This document shows, one piece after another, positions 32,915 through 40,509 of a DNA stretch of 43,644 nt. The notes under the pieces were generated by a model. That model was not told the origin of the DNA, made no database searches, and saw nothing but the letters and a program-made list of their open reading frames with translations. Within the stretch, counting starts at the first letter, position 1. Each line of letters opens with the position of its first letter. A program made the position numbers and the translations under genes. Source of the DNA: an uncultured Peptostreptococcaceae bacterium (lineage in GTDB: Bacteria; Bacillota; Clostridia; Tissierellales; Peptoniphilaceae); assembly GCA_947283485.1 (NCBI GenBank), contig CAMYOU010000010.1, positions 1 to 43,644 on the forward strand, read 5' to 3'.

Positions 32915-33551
32915 TTTGTTTTTTCCTCCAGGTTAAACAATACTCCGAGACGGGACAGATGGTGCATTTCGGTTTGCGCGCCGCACAACATCTGCGCCCG
33001 TGAAAAATTAACAGATGATGAGATTTGGACCAACGATCCTTTGGAAGAATCTTCTGTAAAGCCGCTTCCGTCTTTTCCGGTGTGTCGGTATCGCAAAGTC
33101 CGATGCGATTCGATACGCGGAACACATGGGTGTCCACAGCAATCCCGGGAACGCCATAGGCGTTCGACAACACGACATTCGCAGTCTTCCTGCCGACGCC
33201 GGGCAAAGTCATGATTTCCTCCATCGTGCGTGGAACTTCACCGTGAAAAGACTCGACCATGACACGTCCCGCTCCGATCAGATGATTCGCCTTCGTGCGA
33301 TAAAATCCGCAGGGCCTTATCATCTCCATGAGTTCGTCGAGATTCGCCTCTGCATACTCTTTCGCCGTCTTGTATTTTTGAAAGAGCGTCGGCGTTGTTT
33401 TATTCACTCTTACGTCCGTGCATTGTGCCGACAAAATCGTCGCCACCAAGAGTTCCAACGGATTCGTAAAGTCTAATTCCGCTTTTGCAAAAGGGTACGT
33501 TTCTTCAAGAATGTCCATCACTCGAAGAGAGTCTTTGCGTGACAGGATCAT
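32901..33551 (-). CDS. nth: Endonuclease III
   Basis: This 216-residue DNA glycosylase/AP lyase removes oxidised pyrimidines in base excision repair. The helix-hairpin-helix LPGVGRKTA contains catalytic K122, and catalytic D140 is in GIAVDTHVFRVSNR. The C-terminal 4Fe-4S ligands C189, C196, C199 and C205 keep the C-x6-C-x2-C-x5-C spacing. It begins a short operon with vanW and has its own promoter. The length is standard. Confidence 0.96.
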   Translation of the reverse strand: MILSRKDSLRVMDILEETYPFAKAELDFTNPLELLVATILSAQCTDVRVNKTTPTLFQKYKTAKEYAEANLDELMEMIRPCGFYRTKANHLIGAGRVMVESFHGEVPRTMEEIMTLPGVGRKTANVVLSNAYGVPGIAVDTHVFRVSNRIGLCDTDTPEKTEAALQKILPKDRWSKSHHLLIFHGRRCCAARKPKCTICPVSEYCLTWRKKQNEKQ

Positions 33552-33586
33552 TTCCGAACACTCCCCTTTCTATCTATACTTTCCCT

Positions 33587-33615
33587 ATTCTATCAAACCT
33601 GCCCCTAAATAACAA
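33587..33615 (-). promoter_or_regulatory. Promoter of nth-vanW
   Basis: TTGTTA (33615-33610) and TAGAAT (33592-33587) are 17 bases apart, with TGA before the -10. It lies 35 bases before the nth start. Confidence 0.65.
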
Positions 33616-33638
33616 CGCCAAGATCCCGCATGTTTTCT

Positions 33639-33674
33639 AAAAAAGAGCCTGCTTTTTGCCCGCGAATCGCAGGC
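33639..33674 (-). terminator. Terminator-like hairpin between the divergent nth and rodA promoters
   Basis: On the minus strand GCCTGC pairs with GCAGGC around a 16-base loop, then TCTTTTTT. No minus-strand gene lies directly upstream, so it may block antisense transcription leaving the rodA promoter region. Confidence 0.5.
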
Positions 33675-33679
33675 AGGTA

Positions 33680-33688
33680 TGATATAAT
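33680..33688 (+). promoter_or_regulatory. Extended -10 promoter of rodA
   Basis: TGA-TATAAT is an extended -10 located 24 bases before the rodA ATG. No good -35 at 16-18 bases was seen. Confidence 0.6.
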
Positions 33689-33712
33689 GTTCGAATGAAA
33701 TGAGGGGAAAAA

Positions 33713-34831
33713 ATGTTCAAACGCAACAAAAAAAATCTCGATGACTTCGACTGGACTTTATTTTTTATCGTCCTTGTGCTCTGTGCATTCGGTCTTGTCA
33801 TCCTATATAGCGCGACACTGAGTCTCAACAACAATCGTCATATCATCACCCAGATCGTCGCAACGGCACTGGGCTTCTTGGCGATCTTCATTTTATCCGT
33901 CATGGACTTCGATCTCATCCGCAAAGTCTCGCTTTACTTCTACATTCTCGGCAATGCGCTTCTCGTCTTCACACTCGTGCGCGGCGTCGGCGGGAAGGAA
34001 TGGGGCGCGGACGCATGGCTTCGCTTCGGTTCATTCGGTTTTCAGCCGTCGGAGTTCATGAAAGTTTTTTTGATCCTCTACCTTGCGCAGTATCTTGACA
34101 GCGTCAAAGAGCGCATCAATGAACCCAAAGTACTCTTGAAGTCCTTGGTCATCAGTTTTATCCCGGTCGCGCTCATCGGTTTGCAACCGGATTTCGGTAC
34201 GGCGATGGTCTTCGTCTTCTTCATCATCCTCATGCACTACACGGCGGGCGTGCGCATTCGCTATTTCTTCTACGCGCTCGGTCTGGGACTCTTATCCCTC
34301 CCGCTCGCATGGTTCGTCTTCTCCGACTACCAAAAAAACCGCATCCGCGTACTCTTAAACCCCGAGTCCGACGTCACGGGCATTGCGTGGCAATTCAACC
34401 AAGGTGCGCTCGCCGTCGGTAGCGGCAAGTTCACGGGACGCGGTCTCTTCAAAGGTGCACAGACGCAATATGATTTTATTTCACTCAAGGAGAATGACTA
34501 CATCTTTGCCGTGCTCGGAGAGGAACTGGGCTTTGTCGGTGCGTTCTTCCTCATTGTCCTCTATACGCTGCTCCTATGGCGACTTCTCTCCACTGCCAAA
34601 AGGGATGACAGCGTCTTCGGACGCACGATGATCGTCGGTTTTGCCGCGATGATTCTCATTCACGTATTCGAAAACATCGGCATGATCATCGGTGTCATGC
34701 CCATCACGGGGATTCCGCTTCCGTACATGAGTTACGGCGGAACGTTTCAGGTCATCAACCTCGTGGTCATCGGACTCGTGTTCTCCTACACCACACAGAG
34801 AAAAATGCATCACAGTATCCTGGAATTCTAA
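33713..34831 (+). CDS. rodA: RodA/FtsW family peptidoglycan glycosyltransferase (SEDS)
   Basis: This 372-residue polytopic membrane protein has about ten hydrophobic segments. SEDS landmarks are GADAWLRFGSFGFQPSEFMKVFLILYLA (about 102-129), QPDFGTAMVF (with the catalytic-site aspartate), the large loop GRGLFKGAQTQYDFISLKENDYIFAVLGEELGF cut by FKGAQTQ, and MPITGIPLPYMSYGGTFQ near the end. It polymerises glycan from lipid II with PBP2 as partner. GAGGGG precedes the ATG. RodA is preferred over FtsW because of the WLRFG.FQPSE and PLPYMSYGG context. It is the only plus-strand protein gene in the window. Confidence 0.93.
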   Translation: MFKRNKKNLDDFDWTLFFIVLVLCAFGLVILYSATLSLNNNRHIITQIVATALGFLAIFILSVMDFDLIRKVSLYFYILGNALLVFTLVRGVGGKEWGADAWLRFGSFGFQPSEFMKVFLILYLAQYLDSVKERINEPKVLLKSLVISFIPVALIGLQPDFGTAMVFVFFIILMHYTAGVRIRYFFYALGLGLLSLPLAWFVFSDYQKNRIRVLLNPESDVTGIAWQFNQGALAVGSGKFTGRGLFKGAQTQYDFISLKENDYIFAVLGEELGFVGAFFLIVLYTLLLWRLLSTAKRDDSVFGRTMIVGFAAMILIHVFENIGMIIGVMPITGIPLPYMSYGGTFQVINLVVIGLVFSYTTQRKMHHSILEF

Positions 34832-34832
34832 T

Positions 34833-34877
34833 AAAAATGCCTACCAAAGACGATTTTCTTCGGTAGGCATTTTTTTA
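34833..34877. terminator. Bidirectional terminator between rodA and ahpF
   Basis: ATGCCTACC (34837-34845) pairs with GGTAGGCAT (34862-34870), with an inner AAGA/TCTT extension. T-runs flank both ends, so it ends both rodA and the convergent ahpCF transcript. Confidence 0.9.
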
Positions 34878-36410
34878 TTGTCTCATGAGATAGTTAAAAG
34901 CACCGAGTGCTGCGATCGCTCCGGATCCCGCGGCGATGACGATTTGTTTGAAAGGTGTCTCGGTCGCGTCGCCCGCTCCGTAGACTCCCTCAACATTGGT
35001 CGCGCCGTCCGCTTGCGTGAGGATCTCTCCCCGGTCGCTCATCTTGACATCGCTTCCCTTGAGCCATTCCGTGCTCGGCACAAGTCCGACTTGGATAAAG
35101 CAACCCGCGATATCAATCTTGTGTTCCTCGCCCGAGATCCTGTCTTGATATGTGAGATACTCGACTTTGCCGTCACCATAGAGTCCTTTGGTTGCGGCAC
35201 TTGTGATCACTTGCACATTGTCGAGACTCCTGAGTTTATCTTGCAGAATCTTATCCGCCTTGAGTTCCGGCAAGAATTCGAGTACGGTGACATGACTTGC
35301 GAGATTCGCGAGATCGATGGCGGCTTCGATGCCCGAGTTTCCTCCGCCGATGACGGCAACCGGTTTGCCGCGGAAGAGCGGTCCGTCACAGTGCGTGCAG
35401 TAGGCGACGCCCTTGTTTCTAAACTCGGTCTCTCCGGGAATGCCGATAAGTCTCCATTTTGCGCCCGTGGCGAGAATGACCGTCTTCGATTGCAGAGAGA
35501 GGTCGTTGTCGAGTGTCACTTCGATCCGTTTCGCTTCGTCATCTCTTCGGATCCCGCTTGCCAAGGCTCCGGTCATAAGGTCGACACCCAGGGCTTCCAC
35601 TTGCTCCCGCATCTCGTGCATGAACGTGGGACCTTCCGTGTACTTGAATCCGGGAATGTTCTCGATCGCAAGCGTCTCTTCCACTTGCCCGCCAAACGTC
35701 TTTGCCACAAGGCCGGTCGTAAGACCCTTTCTTGCGGCATAGATGGCAGCCGTTGCGGCAGCGGGACCGCCGCCTATGATGAGCACATCAAAGAGACCTT
35801 TGTTCTCAAACATGCTCGTATCCGCGTCGCTCCCGAGAAGCTCGAGAAGATGCTCCATACTTTGCTTGCCGCCCTCGAAGAACACACCGTCTTTGAAGAT
35901 GGCGGGTACGGCCAAGACATCGCGCCCCTCCGCCACTTCTTGGAACATGCCCCCGTCGATCATCGTATGATTGATCGCGGGATTTAGAATCGCCATGATA
36001 TTGAACGCTTGGACGACTTCCGGGCAGTTGTGACAGCTTAGAGAGACGATCGTCTCAAAATCGGACGCGGTAAGAGCCTTGATTCTGGATTTTGTCGAGG
36101 CGTCGACTTTCGGTTCGACACCACCCGCCTGTAGCATGGCGAGTGCAAAAGAGGCGAACTCATGCCCCAAAGGAAGACCTGCAAAGACGATCCTCCCGTG
36201 TTCGAACGCTCCCTTGATCTCAAAAGAGGGTTTGTACGTGAGTTCTTTTTCCTCCAGTTTGATCTGATCTGAAAGACCCGCGAGCTCTTCGAGAAATGCT
36301 CTTACTTTCTTGGAATTTTCATCTTGATCGGCAAAAAGTGCGATTGTAACTTCCGTTTTGAGAAGCTTAAAATACTGCGCTAATTGATTCTTGAGGTTTT
36401 GATCGAGCAT
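34875..36410 (-). CDS. ahpF: Alkyl hydroperoxide reductase subunit F (NADH-peroxiredoxin reductase)
   Basis: This 511-residue flavoprotein recycles AhpC. The N-terminal double-thioredoxin domain (about 1-200) carries C126/C129 in SCHNCPEV, and the FAD site starts at LIIGGGPAAATAA (210-222). The second redox pair is C338/C341 in YCTHCDGP. The C-terminal FAD motif is GVYGAGDATETPFKQIV. Electrons go from NADH via FAD to the CTHC pair, the CHNC pair and then AhpC. It starts three bases after ahpC. It differs from trxB in the window by the extra N-terminal domain. Confidence 0.96.
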   Translation of the reverse strand: MLDQNLKNQLAQYFKLLKTEVTIALFADQDENSKKVRAFLEELAGLSDQIKLEEKELTYKPSFEIKGAFEHGRIVFAGLPLGHEFASFALAMLQAGGVEPKVDASTKSRIKALTASDFETIVSLSCHNCPEVVQAFNIMAILNPAINHTMIDGGMFQEVAEGRDVLAVPAIFKDGVFFEGGKQSMEHLLELLGSDADTSMFENKGLFDVLIIGGGPAAATAAIYAARKGLTTGLVAKTFGGQVEETLAIENIPGFKYTEGPTFMHEMREQVEALGVDLMTGALASGIRRDDEAKRIEVTLDNDLSLQSKTVILATGAKWRLIGIPGETEFRNKGVAYCTHCDGPLFRGKPVAVIGGGNSGIEAAIDLANLASHVTVLEFLPELKADKILQDKLRSLDNVQVITSAATKGLYGDGKVEYLTYQDRISGEEHKIDIAGCFIQVGLVPSTEWLKGSDVKMSDRGEILTQADGATNVEGVYGAGDATETPFKQIVIAAGSGAIAALGAFNYLMRQ

Positions 36411-36413
36411 ATT

Positions 36414-36983
36414 TTAGATCTTACCTACCAAATCCAGTCCAGGGATTAAGGTTGCATCCGCTTCGCTCTCCCATTTTGCCGGGCATGCTTCGCCGGGGTG
36501 TGCGGCGATATATTTTGCCGCCTTGACCTTATTGATATTGACATTTGCTTTTCTGCCGATGCCGTCTGCGTTGATCTCCACCGTTTGGATAACATTCTCG
36601 GGGTCTACAACAAGCGTTGCGCGCAGAGCTTTGCCCGAATCATCCAAGAGATCGAGTTCTCTCGTAAGTTCCTTATTGGAGTCACCGATCATGGTGTACT
36701 CAATTTTGGAAATGGCTTGACTGTTGTCATGCCAAGCCTTGTGAACAAAATGCGTATCCACCGATACCGAGTAAACCTCTGCTCCCAATTTCTTGAGTTC
36801 CGCATAGGATTCCTGCATATCTTCAAGTTCTGTCGGGCAGACAAAAGTAAAGTCGGCGGGATAGAAGATGAGAACCGTGTAAGATCCTTTCAAATCCTCA
36901 TTGGTAACGGTAACAAATTCTTCTTTTGCCGGATTGTAAGCATCCAGTTTGAATTCCGGTAATTTTTTTCCGATGAAAGCCAT
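36414..36983 (-). CDS. ahpC: Alkyl hydroperoxide reductase subunit C (peroxiredoxin)
   Basis: This 189-residue typical two-cysteine peroxiredoxin reduces hydrogen peroxide and organic peroxides. The peroxidatic cysteine is C49 in DFTFVCPTEL and the resolving cysteine is C167 in GEACPAKW. I start at 36983, where AAAGGAGG precedes the ATG; the extra 55 residues of the open frame are upstream region. It forms a two-gene operon with ahpF, its reductase. A palindrome in the leader suggests regulation. Confidence 0.96.
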   Translation of the reverse strand: MAFIGKKLPEFKLDAYNPAKEEFVTVTNEDLKGSYTVLIFYPADFTFVCPTELEDMQESYAELKKLGAEVYSVSVDTHFVHKAWHDNSQAISKIEYTMIGDSNKELTRELDLLDDSGKALRATLVVDPENVIQTVEINADGIGRKANVNINKVKAAKYIAAHPGEACPAKWESEADATLIPGLDLVGKI

Positions 36984-37013
36984 GATATCCTCCTTTGATG
37001 GTTCATTGTGTGT

Positions 37014-37052
37014 TGAAATTTCAGGCAAATTTCCACCTGTTCCATCACTATA
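37014..37052 (-). promoter_or_regulatory. ahpCF promoter region with palindrome
   Basis: A -10-like TATAGT lies at 37052-37047; the -35 is weak. About 23 bases downstream is a perfect 10-bp palindrome, TGAAATTTCA (37014-37023), inside the probable leader. It does not match the PerR box and could be another redox operator. Confidence 0.4.
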
Positions 37053-37146
37053 CTCAAGACGAACCGAAAAAACTATCCCACAAAAGAATACATTGGCGAG
37101 AAAAGGAAGTTTCGACAAAGAACTTCCGCAAGGAGAAATTTGAAAC

Positions 37147-37170
37147 AAAAAAAGACGACCTCAGTCGTCC
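37147..37170 (-). terminator. Terminator after the patatin-like gene
   Basis: GACGAC and GTCGTC form a stem with a TGAG loop, followed by seven T on the minus strand. It lies directly after the phospholipase gene. Confidence 0.85.
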
Positions 37171-37172
37171 TT

Positions 37173-38336
37173 TTAAGAAAAGAGAATTTCCACGGCTTCG
37201 TCCAGGACCGATTCTTTCGTGATGAAGTCCTTGATGCGTTCAATGGCAGTTTCCGGTTCGCTCTTCGGGAACACCGTCTTGTCCTTGAGTTCTGTCAATA
37301 TCTCATCGGGATCGTACGCGACCGAATGCGAAAACGCACAGGTCTTCATCGCACGCTCCGTGACCGCAAGCGCAAGTTCCTCTTCGGACGGATGATCTAA
37401 CCCCAAGAATTTCGCCAGCTCGGGCAGTACATACATATAGAAGCTTGCACGATCCTTGGTGGCTTCGATCCCCAAAAGTGAAAGGATCCGCCCGATCTTT
37501 TCTTCCGTCATCGTTTCAAAAATCCGGACGAGATCTCTTTTTTTGCCGGTAAAGCTATATTCTTTCCCGAAGAGACGTCCGAGTTGCACCATCGTATCGA
37601 GATATCCGCGCGCAATCAAATCGAGCGAGTTTTCGCGTGTAAAATTCATCGTATACCCCGTGTCCTGACGGTTTTCGATCTCGATGAAATGAGCTTTGTC
37701 GCGGGGAATCGGATGTTCTCTTCCCACGCCCCCGATTTTTACGGTCACGATCTCGTCGTATCCTCGGTCGAGGAGCATCTGAAAAGGAAGATTGTCATAA
37801 AAACCGCCGTCTGCGAAAAATTTTCCGTCGATGCGTTCAAATTTGAAGACGGGAAGATAGCTCGACGCCAAGAGATATTCCGCGACGTGCCCCTTTGGAA
37901 TATCGGACTTAAAGAGTTTCTCGACTCTTCGATCCGTGAGATTGCACGTAACAAGGCCGAAATCGATCTTCGAAGCGCGCAGCTTTTCTTCATCGATGGC
38001 GTTTTCAATAAAACGAAACGCCGGCTCCGCATCGATTTGCCCCCATTTGATAAGCGCAAAGAGTTCGTCCATTTTGGTCTTCGAGTCATCCTTGAGCAGT
38101 TCCTCATCGATATATTCCGCGAGATCCTCATTGCCGAGAATCTTGACAAGATCGATGGTACGCCAAATCTCTTCGAGTTTTTCAAAATCCTCTTGCGCAA
38201 TCATCGCCGCATTGAGTGCGCCGATTGACGCACCCACGACCCCGTCAATTTGGTAGCCACACTCCAATAGTGCGCGATAAGCGCCGACTTGAAACGCCCC
38301 TTTGGAGCCGCCGCCACCGAGTACCAATCCAAGCAT
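37173..38336 (-). CDS. Patatin-like phospholipase
   Basis: This 387-residue lipid acyl hydrolase of the RssA/YlbK type has the oxyanion-hole motif GGGGSKG (7-13), nucleophile S37 in GASIG and the catalytic aspartate D176 in ADGGFYDNLP. The catalytic region takes about the first 210 residues. The remaining 175 residues are helical and not recognised. No signal peptide is seen, so it is likely cytoplasmic or membrane-associated. AGGAGG lies seven bases before the ATG. It follows the papain-fold-like gene by 94 bases, and that gap holds an imperfect inverted repeat and a TTGACA. The substrate is unknown. Confidence 0.9.
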   Translation of the reverse strand: MLGLVLGGGGSKGAFQVGAYRALLECGYQIDGVVGASIGALNAAMIAQEDFEKLEEIWRTIDLVKILGNEDLAEYIDEELLKDDSKTKMDELFALIKWGQIDAEPAFRFIENAIDEEKLRASKIDFGLVTCNLTDRRVEKLFKSDIPKGHVAEYLLASSYLPVFKFERIDGKFFADGGFYDNLPFQMLLDRGYDEIVTVKIGGVGREHPIPRDKAHFIEIENRQDTGYTMNFTRENSLDLIARGYLDTMVQLGRLFGKEYSFTGKKRDLVRIFETMTEEKIGRILSLLGIEATKDRASFYMYVLPELAKFLGLDHPSEEELALAVTERAMKTCAFSHSVAYDPDEILTELKDKTVFPKSEPETAIERIKDFITKESVLDEAVEILFS

Positions 38337-38350
38337 ATATTGACCTCCTC

Positions 38351-38407
38351 ATCGATTCTTCCCGTAAAAAATTGCAAATACCAAAGGCTCATGTCAAGAA
38401 AATCGAT
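38351..38407. repeat. Imperfect inverted repeat upstream of the patatin-like gene
   Basis: ATCGATTCTT (38351-38360) and AAGAAAATCGAT (38396-38407) are near-complementary, 35 bases apart. A TTGACA sits between them on the minus strand, but no good -10 follows at normal spacing. Confidence 0.35.
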
Positions 38408-38430
38408 CCATCATTCTTATCGCTACGATC

Positions 38431-38997
38431 TTAAACCATTTTCATCGCGCATTCAAGAGCGTATACAATGCTCGACCCGCGTCCGACCGCAAGATACCGC
38501 GGGTGCCCTCGATGCCAACCGTCCATCACCCGAAGATACTTCTTTCCCGAGTCATACACGCGTTCCCCCACGGCAAGCACCCAATGCCAGCGAAAAAGTC
38601 CGTCGCGAAGAAGAAGTGCGCAGATGTTTCCGCGTCTTAGTGCCGCAGAGATATCGCGACGTGAGACGGCTTGAAGTGACACGGATTTCCCGTGCCTATG
38701 AAAATATCGCTCCGCTTTTCTCCGAAAGAATAGAATCGGTCCGTTCCCGACCATTTCGTACACATCACGGAGCGTATCCGGAGGCGTTGCACAAAGGGGT
38801 TCGTGTGCGTCTCTCTTTGCGAACGAAAGCGCAAGATTCGCAATGGCGGTCGCGGCGCAATGATTCTTCGCGTACGCAAGATCCGAAGTCACGACTTCGC
38901 GATCGGGAAGACCGGGAACGACGATCTCGGTATACAGCGCATCCGGTAATGTTTCCGGACGCAATAGCCCGTAAGGGGATTCGTTTCTTGTCACCAT
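38431..38997 (-). CDS. Uncharacterised papain-fold-like protein (possible cysteine peptidase)
   Basis: This 188-residue protein is not one I recognise as a named family. A Cys-His-Asp pattern typical of papain-like or C39-like folds can be seen: C47 at the start of a helix (KNHCAATAIANLAL), H138 in a strand (RWHWVLAVGER) and D159 in the next strand (YLRVMDGW). There is no signal peptide and no partner such as an ABC exporter. AAAGGAG precedes the ATG. It sits between the cls terminator and the patatin-like gene on the same strand, and no promoter fits in the 19 bases after that terminator. Activity as a peptidase, transglutaminase or amidase is all possible; this is inference. Confidence 0.6.
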   Translation of the reverse strand: MVTRNESPYGLLRPETLPDALYTEIVVPGLPDREVVTSDLAYAKNHCAATAIANLALSFAKRDAHEPLCATPPDTLRDVYEMVGNGPILFFRRKAERYFHRHGKSVSLQAVSRRDISAALRRGNICALLLRDGLFRWHWVLAVGERVYDSGKKYLRVMDGWHRGHPRYLAVGRGSSIVYALECAMKMV

Positions 38998-39015
38998 GGA
39001 ACGCTCCTTTCTTTA

Positions 39016-39041
39016 CAAAAAACCACCTCCGACGAGGTGGA
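39016..39041 (-). terminator. Terminator of typA-cls
   Basis: CCACCTC and GAGGTGG form a 7-bp stem with a four-base loop, followed by six T. It starts just after the cls stop and ends 19 bases before the next gene start. Confidence 0.85.
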
Positions 39042-39042
39042 T

Positions 39043-40485
39043 TTATAGAATCGGTGAAAGCAATCTTGAGAATGCTTGTTTGAATTTGATGCCGAGCGGT
39101 CTTTTTTGATACAGCGCATAGGTGAGGTGGGACGATCGCTTGAGATCCTTTGAAAATTGATCGCGCAGTTCCCGCACGCAATCCTCTCCGTAGAGCACGG
39201 CATTCGTTTCAAAATTCAGCGCAAAGGAGCGAATGTCCATATTGGCACTGCCAACCGTTGCGAGATCGTCGTCGATGACCATCGTCTTGGCGTGCAAAAA
39301 TCCGCCGTTGTAAAGATACCCCTGCGCGCCGTATTTGACGAGTTCCCCGAGATGCCACAGGCTTGCCCAGTAGACAAAGGGATGATCGGGCTTACAGGGA
39401 ATCATGATCTCGACCTCGACGCCGGAAAGCATGGCGGTGATGAGCGCGTCGCGCACGCTCTCGTCAGGGATGAAATACGGCGTCTGGATGCGTATGGATT
39501 CCTTGGCATTGGCAATCATGCGGATGAATGCGAGCTTGATGTGCTCGACCTGCGTGTCCGGCCCCGAAGAGATGATCTGGATCCCCGTCGAACCGTGCGA
39601 TTTGATTTCTCTCGTGATGATGGGATCCTCGGGACTGTCATCGCCCGACGCATAATACCAATCCTTGAGAAAGCGCGTCTTCAATGCCCACACGGCGTTT
39701 CCGTAAATGCGCAAATGCGTGTCGCGCCAATAGCCGAGTCTCTTCGGTTCCAGATACTCGTCGCCGACGTTAAAACCGCCGATGTATCCGATTTCGTCGT
39801 CGATCACGACGATTTTTCTGTGATTGCGGAAATTGATGCGTAGATTGAGCCACGCAAAGGGAGACGGAAAGAAAACGGCAACCTCGCCGCCGTGTTTTCG
39901 TAGACTCCTCACCGCACTTCCGTGCATATGTCTCCCGCCAATGGCATCATACAGGAGACGCACACGTACGCCCTCGCGAAGTTTTTTTTCGAGAATCGCG
40001 AGAATCATCTTGCCGATTTGATCGGACTTAAAGATGTAATATTGAATGTCGATGGATTTTTTGGCGTGTAACATGTCTTCCATGAGACGTCGAAACTTCT
40101 CTTGCCCGTCGAACAATGTCTCGACTTCGTTCTTCTCCGTGTAGAAACCCTCTTCGCCGGTGAGATTTAAGAGTGCAAGTTCCCCGTAATCGCGCAACAA
40201 GAGACCGTCATACGGGAAATATCCGCGTTCAAAATCGTCGCGTTGCGCATAGGAGACGAGCGAGACGACTCTGTCCTGCTCCTCTTTGAGTCGAAACATC
40301 TTACGCTTTCGAAAATCCTGTCCGAAGATGAGGTACAGAACGAAGCCGAAGACGGAAGTAAAGGCGAGAATCATGATCCACATCGCCGTCGCCTTGGGAC
40401 TGCCGTTGTGCATAAAAATAAGAAAGAGGATGAGCAATAGATTGATCCACCACAAATTGGCGATGATATGTGAAAGTGTCGTCAT
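39043..40485 (-). CDS. cls: Cardiolipin synthase (phospholipase D type)
   Basis: This 480-residue membrane enzyme joins two phosphatidylglycerol molecules to cardiolipin. Two N-terminal membrane segments (about 10-28 and 34-55) precede two phospholipase D motifs: H222-K224-D229 (NHRKIVVIDDE) and H398-K400-D405 (LHAKTMVIDDD). Each is followed by the GG/GSAN stretch typical of the family. AAGGGGGAG precedes the ATG. It follows typA by 24 bases and shares its transcript. The length is standard. Confidence 0.95.
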   Translation of the reverse strand: MTTLSHIIANLWWINLLLILFLIFMHNGSPKATAMWIMILAFTSVFGFVLYLIFGQDFRKRKMFRLKEEQDRVVSLVSYAQRDDFERGYFPYDGLLLRDYGELALLNLTGEEGFYTEKNEVETLFDGQEKFRRLMEDMLHAKKSIDIQYYIFKSDQIGKMILAILEKKLREGVRVRLLYDAIGGRHMHGSAVRSLRKHGGEVAVFFPSPFAWLNLRINFRNHRKIVVIDDEIGYIGGFNVGDEYLEPKRLGYWRDTHLRIYGNAVWALKTRFLKDWYYASGDDSPEDPIITREIKSHGSTGIQIISSGPDTQVEHIKLAFIRMIANAKESIRIQTPYFIPDESVRDALITAMLSGVEVEIMIPCKPDHPFVYWASLWHLGELVKYGAQGYLYNGGFLHAKTMVIDDDLATVGSANMDIRSFALNFETNAVLYGEDCVRELRDQFSKDLKRSSHLTYALYQKRPLGIKFKQAFSRLLSPIL

Positions 40486-40509
40486 GCTCTCCCCCTTTCT
40501 CGATCTTTT

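Noticed and set aside
34878..35987. 369-codon plus-strand open frame
   Set aside because: It lies wholly opposite ahpF, has no motif that I recognise, and reflects the codon usage of the true gene.
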